Numbered from the stretch's first letter, positions 27,678-39,209 are shown. The stretch: DNA of 64,000 bases from Lysinibacillus sp. G4S2 (GCF_030348505.1 NZ_JAUCFJ010000002.1:872001-936000); one strand, 5' to 3'. Notes: generated from the letters alone by a model not told the origin. Numbers and translations are program-made.

Positions 27678-28616
27678 ATGAACGCTGGTATTATAGGAAT
27701 AGGCAAATATGTTCCGGAGAAGGTCGTTACAAATTTTGATTTAGAAAAAATTATGGACACTTCGGATGAATGGATTCGAACTCGAACTGGGATTGAAGAA
27801 CGTCATTTTGCCGCAGATGATCAGGAAACTTCAGATTTAGCAGTAGCTGCTGCAAAAGAGGCTATTGCAAATGCGGGTATTACACCTGAAGAAATAGGCT
27901 TAATACTTGTAGCAACTGTAACTCAAGATCAAATGTTTCCAAGTGTAGCATGTATGGTTCAGGAGCAAATTGGAGCAGTTAATGCAGCAGCGATGGACCA
28001 ATCGGCTGCTTGTGCAGGATTTATATATAGTTTAGTGACAGCAAAGCAATTTGTAGAAGCAAATGCTTATAAATATGTCTTAGTAGTAGGTGTTGAAAAG
28101 CTGTCGAAGGTACTTGATTGGGAAGATCGCAATACAGCAGTGTTATTCGGTGACGGTGCATGTGCAGCAATTGTTGGTCAAGTATCAGAAGGTAGAGGTA
28201 TCTTATCATTTGAGCTTGGAGCTGATGGTACAGGTGGAAAGCATTTATCTTTAACACAGCAGGACACAATCGCTATGAATGGCCGTGAAGTATTTAAGTT
28301 TGCAGTACGTCAAATGGGTGAATCTGCAGTAACCGTGTTAAATAAAGCAGGTTTAACAAAAGAAGATGTAGATTTTTTAGTGCCGCATCAGGCGAATATT
28401 CGAATTATGGAATCTGCTCGTGAGCGTCTAGAGCTGCCACCGGAAAAAATGTCAAAAACGATTCACAAATATGGTAATACGTCAGCAGCATCTATTGGTA
28501 TTTCCTTGGTAGATGAGCTTGAAGCAGGTAAGATAAAAGATGATGATTTATTAGTACTTGTTGGATTTGGCGGTGGCTTAACATGGGGCGCCGTTGCAAT
28601 GAGATGGGGAAAATAA
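27678..28616 (+). CDS. fabH: 3-oxoacyl-ACP synthase III (KAS III)
   Basis: 312 residues. Catalytic Cys112 lies in AACAGF, His237 in PHQANIRI, and Asn267 in YGNTSAAS, so the Cys-His-Asn triad of FabH is intact. The enzyme condenses acyl-CoA primers with malonyl-ACP to start type II fatty-acid synthesis; in Bacillus relatives it prefers branched primers. It is first in the fabH-fabF operon, with a sigma-A promoter and a FapR-type operator. Start ATG follows CAGAGGGG. Confidence 0.97.
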   Translation: MNAGIIGIGKYVPEKVVTNFDLEKIMDTSDEWIRTRTGIEERHFAADDQETSDLAVAAAKEAIANAGITPEEIGLILVATVTQDQMFPSVACMVQEQIGAVNAAAMDQSAACAGFIYSLVTAKQFVEANAYKYVLVVGVEKLSKVLDWEDRNTAVLFGDGACAAIVGQVSEGRGILSFELGADGTGGKHLSLTQQDTIAMNGREVFKFAVRQMGESAVTVLNKAGLTKEDVDFLVPHQANIRIMESARERLELPPEKMSKTIHKYGNTSAASIGISLVDELEAGKIKDDDLLVLVGFGGGLTWGAVAMRWGK

Positions 28617-28646
28617 TAACTAAAAATGCTTGAGGGGAGTAAGACA

Positions 28647-29888
28647 ATGAGTAAACGACGAGTAGTAATTACAGGAATTGGCGCAGTTACACCACTAGGG
28701 AATAGCATCGAAGAAACATGGGCTAACATTAAAGCTGGAAAATCAGGGATTGGCGAGTTAACTCGTTTAAATAAAGATCAATTCGCAGCAAAAATCGCTG
28801 CTGAAGTGAAAGACTTTGATATTGAAAAATATATCGAACGTAAAGAAGCTCGTAAAATGGACCGCTTTACACAGTACGCTCTAGCAGCGTCTATTATGGC
28901 GATGGAAGATTCACAATTAACGATCGATGAAGAGCTAGCACCACGTGCAGGTGTTTGGATTGGCTCTGGTATCGGTGGTATGGAAACATATGAACAACAA
29001 TTTGTAACATTCCAAGAGCGTGGCGCAAGACGTGTAAGTCCATTCTTTATCCCAATGATGATTCCGGATATGGCTTCAGGCCAAGTGTCGATTCACTTTG
29101 GGGCAAAGGGTATTAACTCTTGTTCAGTAACTGCTTGTGCTTCAGGAACAAACTCGATTGGGGATGCTTTTAAAGTAATCGAACGTGGCGATGCAGATGT
29201 CATGATTTCTGGTGGTGCTGAGTCGCCAATCGTTACGATGGCAGTGGCAGGCTTCTGTGCAAATACTGCTTTATCTTTAAATACAGATCCACAAAAGGCT
29301 TGTCGTCCATTCGATAAAAATCGCGATGGTTTCATTATCGGTGAGGGCGCAGGGATTGTCATTTTAGAAGAGTATGAGCACGCAAAAGCACGCGGTGCAA
29401 AAATCTATGCGGAAGTTCTTGGCTATGGTTCAACAGGTGATGCGCATCATATTACAGCTCCAGCCCCAGAAGGAGAAGGTGCTTCACGTGCAATGTTGCA
29501 AGCATTAGCTGATGGCGGTGTAGAAGCTTCACAAGTTGACTATATTAATGCACATGGAACAAGTACACCATATAATGACTTATTTGAAACACAGGCTGTA
29601 AAGGCTGCCTTTGGGGAACATGCTTATAAACTTGCAATGAGTTCTACAAAGTCGATGACAGGTCATTTATTAGGTGCAGCTGGTGGTGTTGAAGCTATTT
29701 TCACAGCGTTAGCTCTTAAAGAAGGTATTTTACCACCAACAATTAATTTAGTAGATCCAGATCCAGAATGTGATTTAGATTATGTACCAAATGAAGCTCG
29801 AGAGGCAGATATTAAATATGCTATGAGTAACTCACTTGGATTTGGTGGACATAACGCTAGTCTTTTATTCAAAAAAATCGAGGAATAA
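28647..29888 (+). CDS. fabF: 3-oxoacyl-ACP synthase II (KAS II)
   Basis: 413 residues from ATG 28647 (GAGGGGAG 7 bp upstream); the longer frame from 28626 would contain that site. Catalytic triad Cys164 (TACASGTNS), His303 ([11 protein letters not shown]) and His340 ([11 protein letters not shown]) is complete. FabF carries out the elongating condensations of fatty-acid synthesis. It lies 30 bp after fabH in one operon and ends at a strong terminator. Confidence 0.97.
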   Translation: MSKRRVVITGIGAVTPLGNSIEETWANIKAGKSGIGELTRLNKDQFAAKIAAEVKDFDIEKYIERKEARKMDRFTQYALAASIMAMEDSQLTIDEELAPRAGVWIGSGIGGMETYEQQFVTFQERGARRVSPFFIPMMIPDMASGQVSIHFGAKGINSCSVTACASGTNSIGDAFKVIERGDADVMISGGAESPIVTMAVAGFCANTALSLNTDPQKACRPFDKNRDGFIIGEGAGIVILEEYEHAKARGAKIYAEVLGYGSTGDAHHITAPAPEGEGASRAMLQALADGGVEASQVDYINAHGTSTPYNDLFETQAVKAAFGEHAYKLAMSSTKSMTGHLLGAAGGVEAIFTALALKEGILPPTINLVDPDPECDLDYVPNEAREADIKYAMSNSLGFGGHNASLLFKKIEE

Positions 29889-29900
29889 TAAAGTAAAATT

Positions 29901-29936
29901 AAAACAGTGGGGGTTTTTCATCCCCACTGTTTATTT
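29901..29936 (+). terminator. Terminator of fabH-fabF
   Basis: aaacagtggggg / tccccactgttt stem followed by a T-rich run. Confidence 0.85.
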
Positions 29937-30085
29937 GTTTTCACCAATCGGGGCAGTTAATTAAAGTGTCATCAATGTTTTAAAAAAATTAATGTCCGTT
30001 GCGAGATATATTTTACCATTAAAAAAGTGAATGCTATGTCTACTTATCATAACCAAACAGAATTGACTTATAACAGTGAAACGAT

Positions 30086-30403
30086 TGTACATCTGTTGTT
30101 GTGTTGCTTCGCTTTTGCACAAATAACACTTGTTGCTGACGCGATGTTTTCGCATATAAAGGCATTTTGTTTACAGAGCGGTTGATTGGAGTGGAGACTG
30201 GGCGACTCCTTGGGGATCAGCGTCACAGATGAGACCCTGGAGCGAGCATCGCGAGTGAAGCGGCTCATCGGGCGCCCCCAGGAAGCTCTGCTCTGCGCGA
30301 AAGCGAAGCGTCAGCGGCAAATGTTTTCTGTAGCGAAAGCAAAGCGACAGCTACAAAGCGCCCAGTCGGAACGGAAATCAACCCCTCGTTTTGCAGAAGA
30401 GCC
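30086..30403. repeat. MITE-like element, left end altered
   Basis: Contains the highly conserved middle block (gactgggcgactccttggg … gtgaagcggctcatcgggcg) and the cccccaggaagctctgctct segment. Two gcgaaagcgaagcg-type units and the right end (gcgcccagtcggaacgg … tcaaccc … gaagagcc) follow. The block 30200-30300 is nearly identical to the reverse complement of 47155-47255. The left terminal repeat is replaced by inverted gcttcgcttt units. Confidence 0.75.
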
Positions 30404-30409
30404 TTACAT

Positions 30410-30450
30410 AAAAAACGTCAGCCAATTTACGTGGCTGACGTCTTTTTTTA
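30410..30450 (+). terminator. Orphan intrinsic terminator behind the MITE-like copy
   Basis: aaacgtcagcc / ggctgacgtct stem followed by seven T's, with no gene ending upstream other than fabF beyond its own terminator. Confidence 0.7.
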
Positions 30451-30502
30451 TAGTTTTGTGAATAGATGATAAGTAAGAAGAAATAGAAAGGATGCCCTTA
30501 TT

Positions 30503-30733
30503 ATGTTCCGACTCTTTTTATTTTTAATATGCTACGGCCTATTGATTCTCTCATTAGGGAATCTCATATTGTATTTGAATTATCGGACACTCGGATATTC
30601 CTGGATAGTTGTTTTTAAATTCATGGTGCATACAACAGAATTTTATATGGCTATTGGATCAGCCATTGTGTTATGTGCTATTGTTTTTGATCTTGGTTTT
30701 GATAAGACTCTAGACATAAAAGATAAAATGTGA
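30503..30733 (+). CDS. Small hypothetical membrane protein
   Basis: 76 residues with two membrane spans (about 3-24 and 48-68) separated by LNYRTLGYSW, and a charged tail (KTLDIKDKM). AAAGGA lies 12 bp before the ATG, which is somewhat far. I do not recognise the family. It is convergent with trpS; 76 bp separate the stops and no clear terminator is seen. Confidence 0.6.
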   Translation: MFRLFLFLICYGLLILSLGNLILYLNYRTLGYSWIVVFKFMVHTTEFYMAIGSAIVLCAIVFDLGFDKTLDIKDKM

Positions 30734-30809
30734 CGCTTCTCTTATTCTCTTTTTGGCCAAGCTCTTACAATCAATTTCGCCAAAGCTACAAGATCAATTC
30801 CGTTTTCTT

Positions 30810-32175
<1,366 letters not shown>

Positions 32176-32531
32176 TGTTGCAAAGAATTATATTATAAAG
32201 GCTCGGTGTAATGCAAGTGTGGAAAGTCAGACTTTTGGCGGTGTTTTTTTTCTGAAAAAACTTATATGCTATTTTTGCTGTTCTTTTTTGTTAGAAAAGC
32301 AACCAATATTAGTAAATATACGTCTAGATTTGTACATACTAGGCTGACAATATTCTCGTTTAAGATTTTTAAATGAGAACAAGGGCAATTAAGAAATGGA
32401 TGTTTAAAATGTTCAGCGAATGGGAATATTAATAGTAGTGCATGAAGCATACAAAGAAGTAACTACTTTGGATGTTATGTAAATAGACAGAAAATTTCGT
32501 GATAAAGTTATTCTTTTTTTTATTGGAACTA

Positions 32532-32560
32532 TATTCAAATACAACAGAGTACTGTATAAT
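32532..32560 (+). promoter_or_regulatory. Putative promoter of spx
   Basis: TATTCA (32532-32537), 17-bp spacer, TGTATAAT with TATAAT at 32555-32560. The rest of 32200-32530 is AT-rich with no gene. Confidence 0.55.
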
Positions 32561-32642
32561 GGGTATGTAGTTTTACATTACATTAATTCTAATTTAACAC
32601 ACTGGTTTATAGATAATGATTAAAAGGAAAGGATGTGTCAGT

Positions 32643-33041
32643 ATGATAGTAACTTTATTTACATCACCAAGTTGTACGTCTTGCCGAAAAGCGAAAGCAT
32701 GGTTAGAGGAGCATGAAATCCCATATACAGAACGTAATATATTTTCCGAACCGTTAAGCATTCGTGAAATTAAAGAAATTTTACGTATGACAGAGGATGG
32801 TACGGATGAAATTATTTCAACCCGCTCGAAGATTTTCCAAAAATTAAATGTAGATGTTGAAAGCTTGCCATTACAACGCTTATATGAATTAATTCAAGAG
32901 TATCCAGGTTTATTACGTCGCCCAATCATTTTAGACGAGAAACGTTTACAAGTTGGCTATAACGAGGATGAGATTCGTCGTTTCCTACCTCGTAAAGTAC
33001 GTGCTTATCAATTGCAAGAAGCACAGCGTATGGTGAACTAA
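32643..33041 (+). CDS. spx: Spx, ArsC-fold redox-sensing RNA-polymerase-binding regulator
   Basis: 132 residues from ATG 32643 (GGAAAGGATG upstream); the longer frame from 32616 lacks support. The CxxC redox switch is Cys11-Thr-Ser-Cys14 (SPSCTSCRK), and the RPI segment ([23 protein letters not shown]) is conserved. Under disulfide stress the oxidised protein binds the RNA polymerase alpha subunit and redirects transcription. It is normally degraded by ClpXP with the adaptor YjbH, which is encoded at 49.5 kb. Its own terminator follows. Confidence 0.96.
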   Translation: MIVTLFTSPSCTSCRKAKAWLEEHEIPYTERNIFSEPLSIREIKEILRMTEDGTDEIISTRSKIFQKLNVDVESLPLQRLYELIQEYPGLLRRPIILDEKRLQVGYNEDEIRRFLPRKVRAYQLQEAQRMVN

Positions 33042-33072
33042 TATCTCCGAGTTCTGCATAAAATAAGTATTA

Positions 33073-33117
33073 GATGTTACAAATGCAACAAGCATATTGT
33101 GACATCTATTTTTTTGT
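33073..33117 (+). terminator. Terminator of spx
   Basis: agatgttaca / ttgtgacatct imperfect stem then atttttttg. The rest of the 436-bp gap to mecA is AT-rich with no recognised element. Confidence 0.75.
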
Positions 33118-33476
33118 GTTTTACTTATGTAAAACCTTCTATATAAAGTATAATAATTAGTAGGGGAAAGTCATATATTTCCGTAAAAGTATGTTAAACT
33201 TGATTTAAACTTAATAGTTTACTACAATTTCAATAATTCAAATATCTTCTGTGAAACGGTGTATATCCTTTTCATTTTATGACAGGACAGCATACAATAG
33301 AATTAGAGACAACTGTGGACAATTAAATTTTGATTTCGGTTGCTCAGGCGGTTTTACTGTAGTGTGGTCAAAGGTTGAAAAACAAATGGAGTATGAGGTT
33401 AAAAACAATGAATAATAGCATACTAATGAAACAAAACTGTTTTTCGACAAATGACAGTGAAGGGAGATGAGGTCTA

Positions 33477-34145
33477 GTGGACATCGAACGTGTAAACGAA
33501 AATACACTCAAGCTCTTTATTACGTACAATGATATAGAGGATCGCGGCTATAGTCGTGAAGAAATTTGGTACAATCGAGCAAAGGGTGAACAACTTTTTT
33601 GGGATATGATTGATGAAGTAAACACGGAGGATTATTTTGATGTAGAAGGTCCGATTTGGATTCATATCAATGCATCTGAAGTAGGCTTAGAAATCATTGT
33701 CACACGTGCACATATTTTAAAAGACGGTGAAACCTTAGATGGTCAATCGCATTTTGATGAACACAAAGATATGTTTGCCCCATTCGACGACGTTGGAGAG
33801 GATCTTCTCAGTCAACTAACTCAATTTGGTGACATTGATGAATCAGAATTATTTATGGATACAGACATTTATGTTTATAAATTTAAAGATATTGATGAGT
33901 TAATCCCTGTAGCAAAACGCATGACAGATGAATTAGTGGATTCCTCATTATTTAAATATGAAGATTGGTACTATTTGGTAGTTGACTTTGCGAACGCAGA
34001 TGATGACCTAAATCGTCACGATAGAAATGCAGTTATCAAAGAATTTTTAATCCCATCAAATTTCACAATCCATCGCCTAGAGGAATATGGCGAACAAATT
34101 ATGGAATTTAATTGCTTCGAAACAGTACGAAAATATTTCATTTAA
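33477..34145 (+). CDS. mecA: MecA adaptor protein
   Basis: 222 residues, GTG start with GGGAGATGAGG upstream. The N-terminal substrate-binding domain starts MDIERVNENTLKLFITYNDI; an acidic linker (about 85-125) and the C-terminal ClpC-binding domain follow. MecA brings substrates such as ComK to ClpCP and is needed for ClpC assembly. Placement spx-mecA-coiA is the Bacillus order. Length agrees with B. subtilis MecA (218). Confidence 0.95.
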   Translation: MDIERVNENTLKLFITYNDIEDRGYSREEIWYNRAKGEQLFWDMIDEVNTEDYFDVEGPIWIHINASEVGLEIIVTRAHILKDGETLDGQSHFDEHKDMFAPFDDVGEDLLSQLTQFGDIDESELFMDTDIYVYKFKDIDELIPVAKRMTDELVDSSLFKYEDWYYLVVDFANADDDLNRHDRNAVIKEFLIPSNFTIHRLEEYGEQIMEFNCFETVRKYFI

Positions 34146-34172
34146 AACAATAAGCTTCTGATTCAAAGACTT

Positions 34173-34221
34173 AGACTGTAAACAAACTTGATGAGATTCA
34201 AGATTGTTTACAGTCTTTTTA
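34173..34221 (+). terminator. Terminator of mecA
   Basis: agactgtaaacaa / ttgtttacagtct stem with TTTTT. Confidence 0.85.
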
Positions 34222-34449
34222 TTTAAAAGGTTCAATAATATCAATTTTAGATATAGATGAAAAACTGGTTAATTAAGAACCTGCAACTGAGTAGGTCTGT
34301 CAGTTAGTTGCAAAGAACGTTTTAGGAAGCTTCATATTGTATGTAGAACTCATTAAAAGGTGGCATTTTTTAAATTTCAAGGAAAAGCCGTTATTTATTT
34401 GGTGCTATAAAACCACTCCTTTACAATTAGTCAAAAAGGAGATGATTTT

Positions 34450-35571
34450 ATGCTTAGTGCTTATAACGAGCAGCAGCAGCTTTTTCTCCCATATCAATAT
34501 TCAAGGGAAGCTTTACAACGATTTAGGCAACAAATGAAATTTTATTGTCCTCAATGCCTACAGCCTGTCCAATTAAAGATAGGTGAATATAATATTCCTC
34601 ATTTTGCTCATAACGCCAATAATAGCTGTGTACAATTATTTTCAGAGGGTGAATCAAAACTTCATTTACAAGGAAAGATTCAATTATTTGAATGGCTGAG
34701 AAAACTCGGGCATACAGTAAAGCTGGAGCCTTATTTACCGAATCTTTCACAGCGGCCAGATGTACTTTTGATAAAAGAGCAAAAGCAAATTGCCATTGAA
34801 TTTCAATGTAGCTCAATTTCTCATGAAAAGTGGCAATTGCGTACATCTGGATATGAGAAAAATTCAATACAGCCATTGTGGCTTTTTCAAACACCTCAAA
34901 GACAATCAACACAAGGTATTCAAAAGATTTTTATTGCTCCAATTATGCAAAAAATGATTACTACTACAGCGCAAGGCTTGTCTTATTTAGTAACCTATGA
35001 TGCAAAGATATCGAGATTTATTTATTGGACGAATCTTCTTCATGTTCATGGGCATACTTTTATAGGCAAAGTACAAGAACTAACTATTCACAAGCAGCAT
35101 TTTCCCTTTTATGAGCCTACGTCAATAACGAAAGAGGAATTTCGTCTTTATTGGCAGCTTTATAAAAAGCAGTGTAAGCAATTTGTGTATCAGCGATTAT
35201 TACATAGTAAGAAAGGGGCGCGAGATTCATTTTTACGAAGTAGTTATGAATTACGCTTTGCTCTAACTGCTATGCCTGATTACGTGGGTGTCCCGGTAAA
35301 AGATGCGGAAGCGATTCCGTTGTTTCCTATTGAATGGCAAACGATTTTACATCATTATTGTCGAGGTTTACAATTATTACCTCATGAACTATCTGAGAGA
35401 GAGATTAGATTGTTTTTACTTCAACAAAATATAGAGATTACAGATCGAGCAGTACAGGCTATCGAAGATTATGGAATGGTGCTAGCGAAAAGTTATCAAA
35501 AAAATGATTATTTTCCAGATATTTATGAGCAAGTGTACGCACATTTATTTGCAATTGCCACAATATACTGA
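34450..35571 (+). CDS. coiA: Competence protein CoiA
   Basis: 373 residues; ATG with AAAAAGGAG 9 bp upstream. An N-terminal CxxC (YCPQCLQPV) and the HFAHNANNSC segment form a likely zinc site. A PD-(D/E)xK-type nuclease core follows (RPDVLL … IAIEFQCSSI, about 100-121). CoiA is made in competent cells and helps recombination of incoming single-stranded DNA. It lies between mecA and pepF as in B. subtilis. No ComK box was confirmed by eye. Confidence 0.9.
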   Translation: MLSAYNEQQQLFLPYQYSREALQRFRQQMKFYCPQCLQPVQLKIGEYNIPHFAHNANNSCVQLFSEGESKLHLQGKIQLFEWLRKLGHTVKLEPYLPNLSQRPDVLLIKEQKQIAIEFQCSSISHEKWQLRTSGYEKNSIQPLWLFQTPQRQSTQGIQKIFIAPIMQKMITTTAQGLSYLVTYDAKISRFIYWTNLLHVHGHTFIGKVQELTIHKQHFPFYEPTSITKEEFRLYWQLYKKQCKQFVYQRLLHSKKGARDSFLRSSYELRFALTAMPDYVGVPVKDAEAIPLFPIEWQTILHHYCRGLQLLPHELSEREIRLFLLQQNIEITDRAVQAIEDYGMVLAKSYQKNDYFPDIYEQVYAHLFAIATIY

Positions 35572-35620
35572 GAAAATATGAGAGTATAGGAAAAACTCAC
35601 ATATATAGGGGGGCTGGCAC

Positions 35621-37438
35621 ATGGCTAGTAACAGCAATAAAGTTTTATTAAGAAATGAAGTTCCAGAAGAGTTAACTTGGCGCTTGGAGGATATTTTTGC
35701 AACTGACGCCCTATGGGAAGCGGAATATAAGGAAGTCGCAGAAATTGCTAAAAAGGCACCTAGCTATGCAGGTACTTTAAAAAATGGAGCAGATGCTTTA
35801 TTAGCAGTTCTAACATATCACGATGATATTTATGAACGTGCAATGAAGCTTTACACGTATGCCCATATGCGTAATGACCAAGATACGACAAATAGCTCTT
35901 ACCAGGATATGAATAGTCGTATTCAAACATTGGCGACTAGTATCTCAGCTGCCCTATCTTTCTTAACACCAGAGATTTTATCATTGAGTGAAGAAACAAT
36001 AGAAAGTTACTTAGCAGAAAATAAAGATTTACAACTGTATAAGCAATCTTTAAAAGAAATAACAATGGCACGTCCGCATGTATTACCGGCAGAGCAGGAA
36101 GCATTACTTGCACAAATGTCTGAGGTTACAGGTACCGCTTCAAATGCATTTAGTATGTTAAATAACGCTGATATCGTCTTCCCTAAAGTGAAAAATGAAG
36201 ATGGAGAAGAAGTACAGCTAACACATGGTAACTATATTAAGTTTTTAGAAAGCAAAGATGGCACTATTCGTGAAAATGCCTTTAAAGCCATGTACGAAAC
36301 TTATGGCAACTTTAAAAATACATTTGCTGCTACATTAACTGGTAATGTAAAAAAGCATAATGTTAACGCACGTATTCGTAATTATGATTCTGCACGTCAT
36401 GCTGCAATGTCTAATAACTTTATTCAGGAAAATGTTTATGATCAATTAGTAGAAACAATCCATAAGCATTTGCCAGCTATGCAGCGCTATATTTCATTAC
36501 GTAAGAAACTTTTAGGTGTGGACGAACTGCATATGTGGGATTTATTTGCGCCACTCGTTAAGGAAGTTGATATGAAAGTCACTTACGACGAAGCGAAGGA
36601 TATTTTAGTAAAAGCCTTAGCGCCACTCGGTGAAGAATATCAAGGTATTGTCCAAAGTGGCCTTGATAACCGTTGGGTAGATGTCTTAGAAAACAAAGGG
36701 AAACGCAGTGGTGCGTACTCTTCAGGCGCCTATGGAACAAATCCATATATTTTAATGAACTGGCAAGACAATGTTAATAATCTGTTTACACTTGCTCATG
36801 AATTTGGTCATAGTGTACACAGTTATTACTCACGTAAAAACCAGCCGTTTGTTTATGGCGATTATTCTATTTTTGTGGCTGAAGTGGCTTCTACATGTAA
36901 TGAAGAACTGTTAAATGATTATTTATTGAAAACAATTGAAGATCCACAACAGAAAATTTATTTATTAAATCATTGGTTAGACGGCTTCAGAAGTACTGTT
37001 TTCAGACAAACTATGTTTGCTGAATTTGAACACCTAATCCATCAAATGGATAAGAATGGTGAATCTTTAACAGCAGAGCGTCTAACAGAGGTTTACTATA
37101 ATTTAAATAAACAATACTTCGGTGAGGATATTGTTGTAGATGAGGAAATCGGCTTAGAATGGGCTCGTATTCCACACTTCTACTATAATTACTATGTGTA
37201 TCAATATGCTACAGGTAAATCAGCTGCAACAGCATTAAGTAAACAGATTTTAGAAGAAGGCACACCAGCTGTAGAACGTTATATTAATAACTTCTTAAAA
37301 GCAGGTTGCTCTAATTTCCCAATCGAGGTGTTAAAGGCAGCGGGTGTTGACATGAACGTAGCAAAACCGATTGATGATGCATGTAAAGTATTTGAAGAAC
37401 GTTTAAATGAGTTAGAAAAATTATTGTTGAATAACTAA
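35621..37438 (+). CDS. pepF: Oligoendopeptidase F (M3B)
   Basis: 605 residues. The zinc motif HEFGH lies at 393-397 in TLAHEFGHSVHSYYS, with the third ligand Glu in FVAEVASTCNEE about 25 residues on. The long helical N-terminal part (DDIYERAMKLYTYAHMRNDQ) is typical. PepF degrades short peptides in the cytoplasm; overproduction in B. subtilis affects sporulation signalling. Start ATG has AGGGGGG upstream. A terminator follows, after which synteny with B. subtilis is broken by an accessory island. Confidence 0.95.
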   Translation: MASNSNKVLLRNEVPEELTWRLEDIFATDALWEAEYKEVAEIAKKAPSYAGTLKNGADALLAVLTYHDDIYERAMKLYTYAHMRNDQDTTNSSYQDMNSRIQTLATSISAALSFLTPEILSLSEETIESYLAENKDLQLYKQSLKEITMARPHVLPAEQEALLAQMSEVTGTASNAFSMLNNADIVFPKVKNEDGEEVQLTHGNYIKFLESKDGTIRENAFKAMYETYGNFKNTFAATLTGNVKKHNVNARIRNYDSARHAAMSNNFIQENVYDQLVETIHKHLPAMQRYISLRKKLLGVDELHMWDLFAPLVKEVDMKVTYDEAKDILVKALAPLGEEYQGIVQSGLDNRWVDVLENKGKRSGAYSSGAYGTNPYILMNWQDNVNNLFTLAHEFGHSVHSYYSRKNQPFVYGDYSIFVAEVASTCNEELLNDYLLKTIEDPQQKIYLLNHWLDGFRSTVFRQTMFAEFEHLIHQMDKNGESLTAERLTEVYYNLNKQYFGEDIVVDEEIGLEWARIPHFYYNYYVYQYATGKSAATALSKQILEEGTPAVERYINNFLKAGCSNFPIEVLKAAGVDMNVAKPIDDACKVFEERLNELEKLLLNN

Positions 37439-37440
37439 TT

Positions 37441-37479
37441 AGAAAGGCTGTAGGAAAATTTCTACAGCCTTTTTTCTAT
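37441..37479. terminator. Terminator of pepF
   Basis: aaaggctgtag / ctacagccttt stem with T-run; A-run on the left makes it usable on both strands. Confidence 0.85.
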
Positions 37480-37650
37480 GATTAGTTTGACGGTAAAAAA
37501 AATAAAGTATAATGAATTTTTTTGATTTCTAAATGATTAAAAGTGTGTATCTTGAAAAAATACTGTCTGTAATCGCTTTCTATTTGACAAATTTGTGAAT
37601 CTACTATTGGATTCATTGCTAATTTTATTATTCCGTGATAAAGTGATTCT

Positions 37651-37666
37651 TGTGAAATAAATCACA
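37651..37666. promoter_or_regulatory. Perfect Fnr/Crp-type palindrome
   Basis: TGTGA-AATAAA-TCACA, the exact TGTGA-N6-TCACA consensus of Bacillus Fnr. It lies in a gene-free interval; a TAATAA/TAAAAT -10-like stretch lies about 30 bp to the left on the minus strand. Confidence 0.55.
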
Positions 37667-37723
37667 AAACAAACATACACCCCTTTGTTTGAACGTGAAC
37701 ATTTCTCCCATCCCCTTTGTGAA

Positions 37724-37779
37724 AAAGAAGTGTCACTATCTGTCGAGGATAGTGACGCTTCTTTTATTTTTTTGTTTTT
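37724..37779 (+). terminator. Intrinsic terminator without an upstream gene
   Basis: aaagaagtgtcactatc / ggatagtgacgcttctttt strong stem followed by a long T-rich run. It would end any transcript from the Fnr-site region. Confidence 0.75.
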
Positions 37780-37800
37780 TTATGTCGATTTAGCGGAGAA

Positions 37801-37925
37801 TTCCGATAAAAATGAAAAAGGTTCCGATAAATCGCTGAAACGTTCCGACAAATTACTAATATGTTCCGATAAATCACTAGAACATTCCGATAAAGTCCTT
37901 ATTCTGGTTGAGATGTCCGATGAGC
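37801..37925. repeat. 21-bp-period degenerate array, core TTCCGATAAA
   Basis: Five units exactly 21 bp apart (starting 37801, 37822, 37843, 37864, 37885), plus a decayed sixth. Each has ttccgataaa or a one-base variant plus 11 variable bases. Read in one frame it gives 7-residue repeats (SDKSL-type), but there is no ribosome site, so it is not taken as a gene. It directly follows a terminator. Confidence 0.88.
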
Positions 37926-38128
37926 CGCTCGACCAGTTTGTCTGACGAAATCCTACTCGAAGGAGTGGTGTAATTCATGATGCTATCGACGAGAGGACCC
38001 TTCTAGCGTTACCCTATCATTTGATTCGTTATAACCTTTCAATTCCAAAAGGAACTGCCTAGCCTTTACCAGATTGATGTAACCATCATCGATTTGAACT
38101 AGGAACATTGCGCATAACTTTTCTGCTT

Positions 38129-38183
38129 CGTTAGTGAAAAAGTGATTGCTCTAATTGAACAATCGCACCTGTTAGTTTAAGTA
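38129..38183 (+). repeat. 55-bp direct repeat, left copy
   Basis: cgttagtgaaaaagtgattg … ttagtttaagta; matches 38912-38967 with one short indel difference. Together the copies bracket the VOC gene. The rest of 37930-38230 holds no recognised element. Confidence 0.8.
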
Positions 38184-38235
38184 ATAGAAAGTAGAAAGTA
38201 ACAAAGAGTCGTACTTTCAATTAAATTAACATTAC

Positions 38236-38673
38236 TTATTTGATTTCCTCAGCCAACTCCAAAATAATTCCCTCTGGACCACGAACGTAGCATAATTTAT
38301 AACTTTCTTCATATTGCTGTATCTCACTAAAGATTTCCGTGCCCTTCTTTTTCAATTTGGCAACAACAGCTTCAATATCTTCAACAGTAAATGCAATATG
38401 TCGGATACCCAGTGTATTTGCAAGGAATTGCTGAATATTTTTTTCATCTGACGGCGTATAAAATTTGATTAGCTCTATCCATGTTTGACCGTCTGGCGTT
38501 CCCAATCCTACACACGCTACTTTAACGTCATTAAGCCCAACTGCATATCCCATCAACTCTCCTTCCATTTTCCATTCCCCCTTCACCTCAAGTCCAAAAT
38601 CGAGAAAAAACTCTTTAGCGGCAGAGAGATCATTTACGATTACTCCCACATGATCTATTCTTTGGATCCTCAA
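38236..38673 (-). CDS. VOC-superfamily protein (methylmalonyl-CoA epimerase/glyoxalase-like)
   Basis: 145 residues, two beta-alpha-beta-beta-beta units. Candidate metal ligands are His8 (RIDHVGV), Glu in TWIELI (about 67), His in IRHIAFTV (about 93) and Glu in IILELAEE (about 139). The layout resembles methylmalonyl-CoA epimerase, but many VOC enzymes share it, so the reaction is open. The gene is alone, minus strand, between two copies of a 55-bp direct repeat. Confidence 0.8.
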   Translation of the reverse strand: MRIQRIDHVGVIVNDLSAAKEFFLDFGLEVKGEWKMEGELMGYAVGLNDVKVACVGLGTPDGQTWIELIKFYTPSDEKNIQQFLANTLGIRHIAFTVEDIEAVVAKLKKKGTEIFSEIQQYEESYKLCYVRGPEGIILELAEEIK

Positions 38674-38911
38674 ATTTCATACCTCCTATGTTCCTGTTAT
38701 GTTGCAATATCCTGTATTCAAATTCTAGTATTAACAAAGGGACGATTACTATAATAATATCAGTGAAGAAAAGAATCGTTTAACTAACTGTATTAAATTA
38801 TTTTTAAATTCCTTCCCATTTCCCTAACGGTGTCAATTAGGGATAATTATTCATATACTTTCCACCTGTTTTTTCTTAATGTTTCCCTTTGATTTTTAAA
38901 CAATACTGTAT

Positions 38912-38967
38912 CGTTAGTGAAAAAGTGATTGCTCTAATTGAACAATCGCACTCCGTTAGTTTAAGTA
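38912..38967 (+). repeat. 55-bp direct repeat, right copy
   Basis: Second copy of 38129-38183 (differs mainly by cgcactccg against cgcacctg). The remaining AT-rich DNA of 38680-39200 shows no gene. Confidence 0.8.
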
Positions 38968-39209
38968 CATTTCTTTACATTCTTTTCTTTAAATAAAATG
39001 AATAAAATCCTGAAACACAAAGGTAGATAAACGTCCAAAAGTTAAAAATAAATGATTACAGGAGCGATTGAGGAAGCAGAATATGAGAATTAATCATAAA
39101 CACAAGTCCTATTCTAATTAGACTAAGCTTAATTAGAAAAAATAAAATATTTGGTTGGGATAAGTTAATCTTTTTCGAACAAAATAAACATAAAAAAGAG
39201 GTGCGAAAA

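Noticed and set aside
37685..37945. 86-codon frame with SDKS-type 7-residue repeats
   Set aside because: It is the 21-bp array read in one frame; it has no ribosome site and crosses a terminator hairpin.
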